A stretch of 64,000 bases of DNA, taken from the NCBI GenBank assembly GCA_037481935.1, contig JBBFKQ010000004.1, positions 1-64,000 on the forward strand, given 5' to 3'. The stretch is from Aquificaceae bacterium. GTDB taxonomy: Bacteria > Aquificota > Aquificia > Aquificales > Aquificaceae. Below are positions 1-7,056 of this stretch, piece by piece. The position numbers and the translations under genes were made by a program. Positions within the stretch are counted from its first letter, which is position 1. Every line of letters begins with the position of its first letter. The notes below the pieces were generated by a model. That model made no database searches and was not told where the DNA came from. It saw only the letters and a list, made by a program, of their open reading frames with translations.

Positions 1-191
1 AATCTACATGGCGGTAATTTCTTACAATCTCCATAGGCTCTGGAGTGCAGGGATGCTATAACTTGCAACTTGCGTTAAAACCTATTTCAATACCCCCTGA
101 AACTATTCTGGTTAAAACCCAGTATCCGTGCAAGCTCCCGTCTTTCAGGTTTACCACATGCTCAAGATGCGCTTGCACCGCGTATGTTTTC

Positions 192-220
192 TTAACCATT
201 ACAGAAAACTATGTTATAAT
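192..220 (+). promoter_or_regulatory. Sigma-70-type promoter for the MoaD/ThiS-like gene
   Basis: A TTAACC -35-like hexamer (192-197) and a perfect TATAAT (215-220) are 17 bases apart. The expected transcription start (about 227) falls next to the GAGGAGG ribosome site at 225-231, so the leader would be only about a dozen bases. The -10 box is convincing and the -35 is weak. Confidence 0.55.
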
Positions 221-238
221 AAACGAGGAGGTTTTGCA

Positions 239-520
239 ATGGCTATAACTGTTAGAGTCCCCACGCCGCTGAGAAGAGTAACCAACGGTCAGGGTGAAGT
301 GCAGGTGCAGGCTGGCACCATAAGAGAAGCCATAGAGAAACTTGAAGAGGCATACCCTGGCTTTAAAGAAAGGCTTGTGGACGAGCAGGGTGAGGTAAGA
401 AGGTTTGTGAACCTTTACCTTAACGACGAAGACATAAGATTTCTTAAGGGTCTTGATACAGAACTCAAAGATGGAGATGTTCTCTCTATAGTCCCTGCCA
501 TTGCAGGTGGTCAGAGGTAA
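239..520 (+). CDS. MoaD/ThiS family sulfur-carrier protein
   Basis: A 93-residue ubiquitin-fold (beta-grasp) sulfur carrier. Such proteins carry sulfur as a C-terminal Gly-Gly thiocarboxylate for molybdopterin, thiamin, cysteine or methionine synthesis. The TLREAIEKL-type helix and the LKDGDVLSIVPAIAGG tail are typical of the family. The ATG at 239 is chosen because GAGGAGG lies seven bases upstream and a TATAAT box just before it; an in-frame extension back to 128 would run through that promoter. The protein ends in GGQR rather than GG, so two residues would have to be removed before thiocarboxylation, as known for carriers processed by JAMM-type peptidases. It is monocistronic and overlaps the convergent gene by ten bases. 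The exact pathway cannot be read from the sequence. Confidence 0.85.
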   Translation: MAITVRVPTPLRRVTNGQGEVQVQAGTIREAIEKLEEAYPGFKERLVDEQGEVRRFVNLYLNDEDIRFLKGLDTELKDGDVLSIVPAIAGGQR

Positions 521-759
521 ACCCTTTCCAGATAAAGTAAGAGCTCTTCAAAAAGAGCCATTGCCATTTCTTCCGACGGCATATCCATATTTACCCTCTC
601 CACACCGCCTGTAGATACCACAATCCTCTTTCCCTTTAATTCTACTGTCCTTATATGATAATACGGCACAACAAGGGTTTTCTCGTCAGTCCTGTAAATC
701 AAGTATCTGCTCTCAAGCTCCACCCCCAGCTTTTTGAGGTTTTCCCTTATGCTCTTCAT
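511..759 (-). CDS. Small conserved-looking protein of unknown function
   Basis: An 82-residue, charged, soluble protein with no signal peptide or membrane segment. It shows a beta-rich middle (residues 20-50, with short hydrophobic strands around Tyr-Leu-Ile-Tyr and Arg-Ile-Val-Val) and an amphipathic C-terminal helix. The start overlaps the stop of the upstream methyltransferase by four bases (ATGA), so it is translationally coupled to the uvrB-methyltransferase operon. I do not recognise the family. The coupling and the coherent hydrophobic pattern make it a likely real gene. Confidence 0.7.
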   Translation of the reverse strand: MKSIRENLKKLGVELESRYLIYRTDEKTLVVPYYHIRTVELKGKRIVVSTGGVERVNMDMPSEEMAMALFEELLLYLERVYL

Positions 760-1385
760 ACCAAGCCTGGTGGTATCTTTATGGGGCTATGAAACCTTTC
801 TGGTTCCTCCTTGACCACCATGGCATAGACTCCAAAGCAGTATCTGCCTAGCTCTACGACCCTTCCAACCCTCAAGCCTGCCTCCTCAAGCATAAGACCC
901 ACCTCCCATTCAGAATAAACTTCCTCTGGTGGAGGACCCTTGTCCCTCTCTTCCTTTTTCCAGTCTATTATAGCTACATAAGCGAGAGTTTTGCAAACTC
1001 TTTTTATCTCCTGCATAAAATCCACAGGGTTCTCAAGCTCATGAAAGACGAAAGCCATAAAGACAAAATCCACCGTGTTTTCTGGTAAAGGTAGACGGTT
1101 TTCTTCAGAGGGCAGGACCTCCACGTTGGAAAGTCCAAGGCTTCTGACTTTGTTGCTGGCGTATTCCACAGCGAGTGGCTCTATATCTATAGCATAAACT
1201 CTTCCTTCTGGTCCTACGGCCTCCGAAAGATAGGGAAGGTAAAAGCCTGCACCCGTGCCCACGTCAAGCACCCTCATGCCTTTTCTCAGCCCGAACTCTC
1301 TGAGGGTCTTCTGGGGGTCAAAAAGCTCAAGCCTGCCTGGGTCGTCCAGCTTCTGAAGTTTTGAGGGGTCAAACTTGTGTCCCAT
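756..1385 (-). CDS. Class I SAM-dependent methyltransferase
   Basis: A 209-residue Rossmann-fold methyltransferase. SAM-binding motif I is VLDVGTGAGFYLPYL (about residues 39-53), followed by an acidic motif II (YAIDIEPLA) and the motif IV-like segment VDFVFMAFVFHEL, as in UbiE/ArsM-like enzymes acting on small molecules. No substrate-specific domain is visible. It starts eight bases after the uvrB stop and its stop overlaps the next start, so the three genes form one operon. The substrate is unknown; the link to DNA repair is only positional. Confidence 0.85.
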   Translation of the reverse strand: MGHKFDPSKLQKLDDPGRLELFDPQKTLREFGLRKGMRVLDVGTGAGFYLPYLSEAVGPEGRVYAIDIEPLAVEYASNKVRSLGLSNVEVLPSEENRLPLPENTVDFVFMAFVFHELENPVDFMQEIKRVCKTLAYVAIIDWKKEERDKGPPPEEVYSEWEVGLMLEEAGLRVGRVVELGRYCFGVYAMVVKEEPERFHSPIKIPPGLV

Positions 1386-1393
1386 GGAAAAAA

Positions 1394-3385
1394 TTATATG
1401 AGCTTTAAAAGCTCTCTTAGCTGTTTTATCTCATCTCTGAGCCTTGCAGCCTTTTCAAACTCCCACTTCTTTGCACACTCCCACATCTCCTTTTCCAGCT
1501 TGTTTATACGCTCTATAAGGTCTTCTTCTGAGGATATGCCCTTTGGAAGCTTCACCGGTAGTTTTACATAATCCAGCTCTTCTATTGCCAGCAGTTCTTT
1601 TATGGGCTTTACTATGCTCTTTGGTGTTATACCATGCTCCCTGTTATACCTTTCCTGAATCTGCCTTCTTCTGTTGGTTTCTTCTATGGCCCTCCTCATG
1701 GACTCGGTGACCCTGTCTGCGTAAAGTATGGCTTTGCCATTGATGTTTCTCGCCGCACGCCCTATGGTCTGTATAAGGGAGGTGTAGCTCCTTAAAAAGC
1801 CTTCCTTGTCTGCCTCCAGTATGGCAACAAGAGACACCTCTGGCAGGTCAAGACCCTCTCTCAGAAGGTTTACGCCCACTATTACTTCCACTGCACCTTC
1901 CCTCAGCTCCTTTACCACCTTCGCCCTTTCTATGGCATCCAGGTCTGAGTGCATATATTTTGCCTTTATACCCCTTTCGTTAAGGTATTCTGCAACCTCC
2001 TCCGCAAGCCTCTTTGTGGTGGTAAGCACAAGAGCCCTTTCCTTCCTTTTTCTTCTCTCCCCGATTTCCCTTATCAGGTCCTCAATCTGGTTTCTCGTGG
2101 GACGCACCTCTACCACAGGGTCAAGAAGTCCCGTGGGTCTCACGATTTGTTCCACCATTATGCCCTTGCTTCTCTGAACTTCCCATTCTCCCGGAGTTGC
2201 AGACATGTATATGACCTGGTTGAGTTTCTGCAGAAACTCTTCAAACTTGAGGGGTCTGTTGTCAAGGGCGGAGGGCAGTCTCCAGCCATACTCCACCAGC
2301 TTTTCCTTTCTTGACCTGTCTCCGTTATACATGGCTCTTACCTGCGGTATGGTCACATGGGACTCATCCACTACAAGGAGGAAGTCATCGGGAAAATAGT
2401 CAAGGAGCGTAAAGGGAGGTTCTCCTGGCTTTCTGCCATCAAAGTATCTGGAGTAGTTCTCTATACCCTTACAGTGCCCGAGCTCTCTTATCATCTCCAT
2501 ATCATGCATGGTTCTCTGATATAGTCTCTGGGCTTCCACCATCCTGCCCTGAGATTTGAACCACTCCACTCTTTCCTTGAGGTCTTTCTCTATCTGCTGG
2601 AGGGCTTCTTCTATTGTGTCTCTTGGTGCTACGTAGTGGCTTGCGGGGAAGAGCACCACCTTTTTAAGGTCTTTTATCTTATGCCTGTTGAGGGCATCCA
2701 TCAGCTCTATGGACTCTATTTCATCATCCCAGAACTCTACCCTGATGAGCTGGTCTTCCATATCAGATGGCACCACTTCAAGGGCATTACCCTTTACTGC
2801 AAAGGTCGCCCTTCTTATAGCGTAGTCGCTGCGCTCATAGCCTATCTCCACTAGCTTTCTTGTAAGCCTGCTCAGGCTCAGCCTCTGTCCCACTTCAAGG
2901 GAAACTCTCATTGAGTAGTAAGCCTCCGGAGAGCCAAGGCCGTATATGCAGGAAACTGAGGCGACCACGATAACGTCCCTGCGTTCAAGCACGGACACGG
3001 TGGCTGAGTGCCTGTATCTTTCCAGAATCTCGTTGATGCTGGCGTCCTTCTCAATGTAGAGGTCCTTTTCGGGTATGTATGCCTCTGGCTGGTAGTAATC
3101 GTAGTAGGAGATAAAGTATTCCACCGCATTGTCTGGAAAGAGCTCTTTCAGCTCCCGATAGAGCTGTGCGGCCAGTATTTTGTTGTGGGCTATTATAAGG
3201 GTCGGCTTTCCGTGTTTTTCAATGACGTTGGCTATGGTGAAGGTTTTGCCTGTGCCTGTGGCACCCAGAAGCACCTGCTCCTTTACCCCAGACTCAAGGT
3301 TTTCCAGTAGCTCCCTTATAGCTCCCGGCTGGTCGCCGGCGGGTTGGAGGTCTGTTTTTATACTAAACCCCGACAGGGTTTTCAT
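1394..3385 (-). CDS. uvrB: UvrABC excinuclease subunit B
   Basis: The 663-residue helicase-like damage-verification subunit of nucleotide excision repair. It takes over the lesion from UvrA and presents DNA to UvrC. Visible are the Walker A motif [11 protein letters not shown] (about residues 40-50), the beta-hairpin segment [14 protein letters not shown], the DEAD-like [11 protein letters not shown], helicase motif [11 protein letters not shown] and a C-terminal UVR domain (about 625-660) that contacts UvrC. The length is normal. It is first in a minus-strand operon and divergent from pseG. A possible -10 (TATGAT) lies about ten bases before the ATG and I see no convincing -35. No LexA-type box is evident. 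Confidence 0.98.
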   Translation of the reverse strand: MKTLSGFSIKTDLQPAGDQPGAIRELLENLESGVKEQVLLGATGTGKTFTIANVIEKHGKPTLIIAHNKILAAQLYRELKELFPDNAVEYFISYYDYYQPEAYIPEKDLYIEKDASINEILERYRHSATVSVLERRDVIVVASVSCIYGLGSPEAYYSMRVSLEVGQRLSLSRLTRKLVEIGYERSDYAIRRATFAVKGNALEVVPSDMEDQLIRVEFWDDEIESIELMDALNRHKIKDLKKVVLFPASHYVAPRDTIEEALQQIEKDLKERVEWFKSQGRMVEAQRLYQRTMHDMEMIRELGHCKGIENYSRYFDGRKPGEPPFTLLDYFPDDFLLVVDESHVTIPQVRAMYNGDRSRKEKLVEYGWRLPSALDNRPLKFEEFLQKLNQVIYMSATPGEWEVQRSKGIMVEQIVRPTGLLDPVVEVRPTRNQIEDLIREIGERRKRKERALVLTTTKRLAEEVAEYLNERGIKAKYMHSDLDAIERAKVVKELREGAVEVIVGVNLLREGLDLPEVSLVAILEADKEGFLRSYTSLIQTIGRAARNINGKAILYADRVTESMRRAIEETNRRRQIQERYNREHGITPKSIVKPIKELLAIEELDYVKLPVKLPKGISSEEDLIERINKLEKEMWECAKKWEFEKAARLRDEIKQLRELLKLI

Positions 3386-3435
3386 AACTTATCATAATTT
3401 AAACCGCTCCGTTGGCCTTGACCACATAAATCGCC

Positions 3436-3452
3436 GTGCCATTCTCTGGCAC
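3436..3452. repeat. Short perfect inverted repeat in the uvrB/pseG divergent region
   Basis: GTGCCA-TTCTC-TGGCAC is a six-base-pair perfect inverted repeat with a five-base spacer, placed between the two divergent starts. It could be an operator or an RNA hairpin. Only the symmetry is seen, and no known factor site matches. Confidence 0.4.
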
Positions 3453-3485
3453 TCGTCAGACAGGGCAAGAATGCCGTCAGCAAGT

Positions 3486-3491
3486 TATAAT
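3486..3491 (+). promoter_or_regulatory. -10 box just upstream of pseG
   Basis: A perfect TATAAT ends nine bases before the GTG start of pseG, with no Shine-Dalgarno sequence between. The expected start of transcription (about 3498) gives a leaderless or two-base-leader mRNA. No good -35 hexamer is found at 16-18 bases. Confidence 0.5.
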
Positions 3492-3499
3492 TTAGACCC

Positions 3500-4585
3500 G
3501 TGAAAATACTGATTCTTACCGAAGGCTCTTCTCATATAGGCCACGGACACATCACTAGGTGTCTTTCCCTTTATGAAGCCTTCTCAGTATACGGTCAGAA
3601 GCCTTTTATGTTAGTGGCCGGAGACGGCTCGGTGGAGGGGGTTTTGAGAGGGGTAAACCATCGCATTTTTGACTGGCACGGGCGGTGGAAGGAGGTGAGG
3701 GATATCCTGAAAGACTATCACCTCGTTGTGGTTGACTCTTACATTGCGGGGAGAGAAATCTACGAAGACATATCCGGCTCTGCAAGGCTCGGGCTGTTCA
3801 TAGACGACTACAAAAGGCTTGATTACCCACCAGGTGTTGTGCTCAACGGCGGAGTTTACGCAGAAGAGCTCTGCTATCCCGAAAGGACTGGGGTCAGATA
3901 CCTTCTTGGACCAAAATACATACCCCTCAGAAGTGCCTTCTGGAAGATAGGGAAAAAAGCCATAAGAAAAAGGCTTAGAAGGGTTCTCATAACCTTTGGT
4001 GGGGACGACACCAGAAACATGACGCCACGGGTAGTCAATCTTCTTCTGGAAACCAGAAAAGACTTAGAGCTCTTTGTGGTTGTAGGCAAGGGCTTTGGCA
4101 ACAAAGATGGCATTTACAGGTTCAGGCATGAAGGGGTAAAGATTTTTGAAGGTCTGTCTGCGGAGGGTATGAGGGATATAATGCTTTCTGTGGACGTAGC
4201 CATAAGCGCCGGCGGTCAAACAACCTACGAGCTTGCAAGAACTGGCACGCCTACCATTCTCGTTGCGGTCGCCGAAAATCAACTTCTAAACTGCAAGGGC
4301 TGGGAAAAGCAGGGCTCTGCCCTCTACGCCGGCTGGTGGGAGGAGAAGGTGCTTATGGAGAACTTGCTTTCTGCCCTTAACAGGCTTGCGGACTGGAACT
4401 TGAGAAAAGAAATGTCCAGAAGGGGCAGGAGGCTGGTGGACGGCAGAGGTGCTCTGAGAGTTGCCAGAGAGCTTTTGAGAACATATGATTATAAACATGG
4501 AGCAAGCAGAGCTTCAAAAGAGCTATACCATAAGAACCTTCCACGACATAGTATCAGCCCTGAAAGAAAACCCGGCCTGGCTTGA
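3500..4585 (+). CDS. pseG: UDP-2,4-diacetamido-2,4,6-trideoxy-beta-L-altropyranose hydrolase
   Basis: A GT-B-fold hydrolase that removes UDP from the pseudaminic acid precursor, giving the free sugar used by PseI. The N-terminus has the PseG signature GSSHIGHGHITRCLSL (Gly-His-x-x-R), and the C-terminal half has ITFGGDD and SAGGQTTYELARTGTP, the nucleotide-binding loop. GTG is the only sensible start. The reading frame runs 89 bases past the ATG at 4497 of the next gene. The family normally ends near the VARELLRTY segment, so the last 25-30 residues look like read-through into the neighbour. It is the only pse gene on the plus strand; the rest of the pathway lies just downstream on the minus strand. 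Confidence 0.93.
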   Translation: MKILILTEGSSHIGHGHITRCLSLYEAFSVYGQKPFMLVAGDGSVEGVLRGVNHRIFDWHGRWKEVRDILKDYHLVVVDSYIAGREIYEDISGSARLGLFIDDYKRLDYPPGVVLNGGVYAEELCYPERTGVRYLLGPKYIPLRSAFWKIGKKAIRKRLRRVLITFGGDDTRNMTPRVVNLLLETRKDLELFVVVGKGFGNKDGIYRFRHEGVKIFEGLSAEGMRDIMLSVDVAISAGGQTTYELARTGTPTILVAVAENQLLNCKGWEKQGSALYAGWWEEKVLMENLLSALNRLADWNLRKEMSRRGRRLVDGRGALRVARELLRTYDYKHGASRASKELYHKNLPRHSISPERKPGLA

Positions 4586-5390
4586 AGAACTCAGAATGCT
4601 CATACTCACCACAGAGCTGGTTGAACTGCCAAAGAAGTTTGAAGAGTTTGCGAAAGAGGTCAGGGAAAGATTTGACAGACTGGAAAAGGAAGTTGCATAT
4701 CTAAAGGAAAAAAGCCAGAGCACGGAGCAGAAACTGGAAGAGGTCAAGAGTGATACTGAAAATCTAAAGACAAATATGGCAGTGGTGAAGGAGGATGTGG
4801 ATACTCTCAAAACCGATATGACTGTGGTAAGAAAGGATATAGAATTCCTAAAGGGGGAACTGCAAATTGTAAAAACTGACGTTGCGGAGCTCAAAGGGGA
4901 CAACCTTGAAAGGAAGGTAAGAGAGAGGGCCGGTGCTTATCTTGGCAGGCACTTCAGGTATTCGGAAGTTATAGACTTAAATGCCTTTGTGAGAAAACTT
5001 GACGAAGCAGAAGACAGTAGTATCATAACCGCAAAGGAAAGGGAAGATGCCCTTGAGCTTGACGCAGTGGTAAAGGCTAAAATAAAAGAAACAAGGCAGG
5101 ATGTTATGCTTGCCATAGAAGTATCTTACTCAGTTCACGCAGAGGATGCAGAAAGAGCCATGAGGGGAGCCCAAACCGTCCAGAAAGTCTACAACATGAC
5201 CACCCTGCCTGTAGTTATAGGCGTGAACGTGAGTAAAAACCCTTGCAGAAAAATACAGGGATGTGGTTTTTATAAAGCTCGCTCGCTCGCAGGATTAATC
5301 ATCCCCATCACGATAACATCTTTCCACCTGCCATCCTTGAACACAAACTCCCTGAGCCTGCCCTCCTCCACAAAGCCCATCCTTTTGTAA
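4485..5390 (+). CDS. Coiled-coil protein with PD-(D/E)XK nuclease-like domain, frameshifted at the 3' end
   Basis: Residues 20-55 form a helical DUF3782-type head, about 60-145 are a heptad coiled coil with repeated LKTDM/VVRKD-like units, and about 150-255 form a restriction-endonuclease-like core (ELDAVVKAK followed by MLAIEVSYS, where the usual ExK lysine is Ser). After Asn252 (5238-5240) the sequence stops looking like the family. In the +1 frame from 5242 it continues LAEKYRDVVFIKLARSQD and stops at 5298, a natural end. One extra base in the CCC at 5240-5242 explains this, so the real C-terminus is probably 5298 and the reading to 5390 is an artefact antisense to the next gene. Start may be 4485 or 4497. 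The function is unknown; a paralogue lies at 8820-9422. Confidence 0.6.
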   Translation: MIINMEQAELQKSYTIRTFHDIVSALKENPAWLEELRMLILTTELVELPKKFEEFAKEVRERFDRLEKEVAYLKEKSQSTEQKLEEVKSDTENLKTNMAVVKEDVDTLKTDMTVVRKDIEFLKGELQIVKTDVAELKGDNLERKVRERAGAYLGRHFRYSEVIDLNAFVRKLDEAEDSSIITAKEREDALELDAVVKAKIKETRQDVMLAIEVSYSVHAEDAERAMRGAQTVQKVYNMTTLPVVIGVNVSKNPCRKIQGCGFYKARSLAGLIIPITITSFHLPSLNTNSLSLPSSTKPILL

Positions 5391-6370
5391 AAATTTGTAG
5401 CCCTCTCGTTGTCCTCTATAACCTCCAGCTTGAGAGTGTGAAGTCCTGCCACCTCAAAGGCAAGACTTATGGCTGACCTTTCAAGAATCAGCCCCGCACC
5501 GTGTATCTTTTCCTCAGGGTTTGCGTAGATGCCAAAGTAGGCATTGCGGTTGTGAAGGTCCACTTTATTTAGATAAATGACACCGATTAACTTACCCTCT
5601 GAGCATACCAGATAGTAAAAGTTCCTTTTATCTCTTTTCAGGTTTTCTACAAACTCCTTGTGTTCCTCCACGCTTATTTCATGGTCCGTATACATCCACC
5701 TTCTAACCTCTGGATGGTTTCTCCACCTCCTGACCATCTCCCTCTCTTCTTCAGTCAGGTTCACAAAGTTTTTCAGAAGAACTTTTCCAAGCTCTATATC
5801 TCTCCTTAAGCTCTCTGATGGGCGTGTCCCATCCCTTTTCTCTGATGAAAGGTTCAAAGATTGCGTATTCTCTCCTGTAGTGCACTGACCCCCCCCGTGT
5901 TGCTTAAGTGGCTTGATTTCCATATTTTTTATTCTATCCCAGTTTTCTTTAAAAAGTTTCTGAATCTCTCTGTGAAGTTTCAGGTATGAGCTCCTGAGGG
6001 TTTCTTTTTCCTCATCAATGAAGACCTCCCTCTGCAGGAGAATGTCCCCTGTGTCCACGCCCTCGTCAACAAGGTGAATGGTAACCCCCTTGGGCGTATC
6101 CTCCAGAAAGCTCCAGACGTTGGGATACGCTCCCCTGTTGTAAGGCAAAAAGGATATATGCAGGTTTATTATCCTTGGACAGTATGCACGAACCACATCT
6201 CTGGGTATTATGTGCTTGTAGTTGTAGCTTATTATGAAGTCTGGGCTTATAGATTTCATATACTCAAGGTTCACCTGCTCTTCTGTGTATACTACATCCT
6301 CTACTATTTCTTTCAACCACTCAAAAAGCTCTAAGCTGTGCTGGTTTCCGCCAAGGAAAAGGATTTTCAT
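5270..6370 (-). CDS. pseH: Formyltransferase/PseH N-acetyltransferase fusion across a G8 tract
   Basis: Residues 1-158 are a methionyl-tRNA-formyltransferase-like sugar N-formyltransferase: NLHISFLPYNRGAYP carries the catalytic Asn and His, and GVTIHLVDEGVDTGDIL the Asp. Residues from about 195 to 360 are a GNAT acetyltransferase of the PseH type (start LGKVLLKNFVNLTEEE; acetyl-CoA segment NPEEKIHGAGLILE; ends FVFKDGRWKDVIVMGMI), which acetylates the 4-amino sugar made by PseC. The two parts meet at eight G residues (5889-5896). With six or nine G the first frame continues for 45 family-like residues (including HYRREYAI and EKGWDTPIREL) and stops at 5751, giving a separate protein of 205-206 residues. 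PseH would then need the TTG at 5857 or coupling. As written, it is one 366-residue protein. Confidence 0.85.
   Translation of the reverse strand: MKILFLGGNQHSLELFEWLKEIVEDVVYTEEQVNLEYMKSISPDFIISYNYKHIIPRDVVRAYCPRIINLHISFLPYNRGAYPNVWSFLEDTPKGVTIHLVDEGVDTGDILLQREVFIDEEKETLRSSYLKLHREIQKLFKENWDRIKNMEIKPLKQHGGGQCTTGENTQSLNLSSEKRDGTRPSESLRRDIELGKVLLKNFVNLTEEEREMVRRWRNHPEVRRWMYTDHEISVEEHKEFVENLKRDKRNFYYLVCSEGKLIGVIYLNKVDLHNRNAYFGIYANPEEKIHGAGLILERSAISLAFEVAGLHTLKLEVIEDNERATNFYKRMGFVEEGRLREFVFKDGRWKDVIVMGMINPASERAL
5889..5896 (-). repeat. Homopolymer of eight G (coding strand) at a domain junction
   Basis: Eight consecutive C on the plus strand read as G8 inside codons 159-161 of the formyltransferase/PseH gene. 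It is the exact point where the two enzyme domains change frame relative to each other, so its length sets whether they are fused (8), separate (6 or 9) or truncated after about ten residues (7). It may be a contingency tract or a sequencing error. Confidence 0.7.
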
Positions 6371-7056
6371 AGTATTTTCCTCACCAGTTTAAAGCCTTCA
6401 GCATATTCACAACCTACCTGCATGCCCCTCAATTTTGCTAAATATTCTATTCCTTCTATGGACCTTGGATGGGGGTATTGCCTCAATTCACTCCTGTAGC
6501 ATTGCATTGCCTCAATTTTCTTCCTGATGTGCTTCTCTGAAAGCGTAAAGTATGTGTCTGGTTGAAAACTGACTGGGTAAGCCCATTCTGTGGAGGATAG
6601 AACTTCACAGGAGTATATCTCTTTTACAGAACTACCCGGCTGAGGCCTCGTAGCCGTTAGCACGGCTCTGTAAGTTATCTGATGGTCTATGTTCAGGTCT
6701 CCTCCGTGATGGGTGAAAATTATTTCCGGTTTTATCTCCTCTATTACTTTTTCCACTGTTTTTACGATATCAAGCAAAGGGACGCTATCAAACCTGTTGT
6801 CCGGAAAATCACAGAATATTACTTTTTTAACACCCAGTAATCTGTTAGCCATTAAAGCATCTTCTCTGAGAGCTTCAAGCTCCACCTTTCTTGTCTTTGG
6901 CTCTCTTTTCTCATCCCTTGACGTTATACCTTCTCCAAGTATCAGAGTATAAACCTCATTGCCCTCTTCAGAAAACTTTGCAACTGTTCCCCCGCAACCG
7001 AGAACTTCATCGTCTGGATGTGCAATGATTAACAAAATACCTGAACTATGAGTCAT
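6367..7056 (-). CDS. PIG-L/LmbE family N-deacetylase
   Basis: A 229-residue zinc-dependent deacetylase of the LmbE/PIG-L fold, a family that removes N-acetyl groups from sugars. The first metal motif AHPDDEVLGCGGT (residues 13-25) and the second THHGGDLNIDH (about 116-126) are intact, with the expected His-x-x-Asp-Asp and His-x-x-x-Asp-x-x-His ligands. It overlaps the formyltransferase upstream by 11 bases and the formyltransferase/PseH gene downstream by four, so it sits between two formyltransferases. This suggests removal of an acetyl group before N-formylation of a pseudaminic-acid-type sugar. The substrate is inferred from position only. Confidence 0.85.
   Translation of the reverse strand: MTHSSGILLIIAHPDDEVLGCGGTVAKFSEEGNEVYTLILGEGITSRDEKREPKTRKVELEALREDALMANRLLGVKKVIFCDFPDNRFDSVPLLDIVKTVEKVIEEIKPEIIFTHHGGDLNIDHQITYRAVLTATRPQPGSSVKEIYSCEVLSSTEWAYPVSFQPDTYFTLSEKHIRKKIEAMQCYRSELRQYPHPRSIEGIEYLAKLRGMQVGCEYAEGFKLVRKIL

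Noticed and set aside
128-238. Longer N-terminus for the MoaD/ThiS-like protein
   Set aside because: It would translate through the TATAAT and GAGGAGG elements and adds 37 residues with no counterpart in the family.
45-248. 67-codon open frame over the MoaD promoter region
   Set aside because: It has no ribosome site, shows no family resemblance, and overlaps the promoter and the ribosome site of the sulfur-carrier gene.
5299-5390. C-terminal 30 residues of the coiled-coil nuclease-like frame
   Set aside because: They are antisense to the conserved PseH C-terminus and lie beyond a frameshift with a natural stop at 5298.
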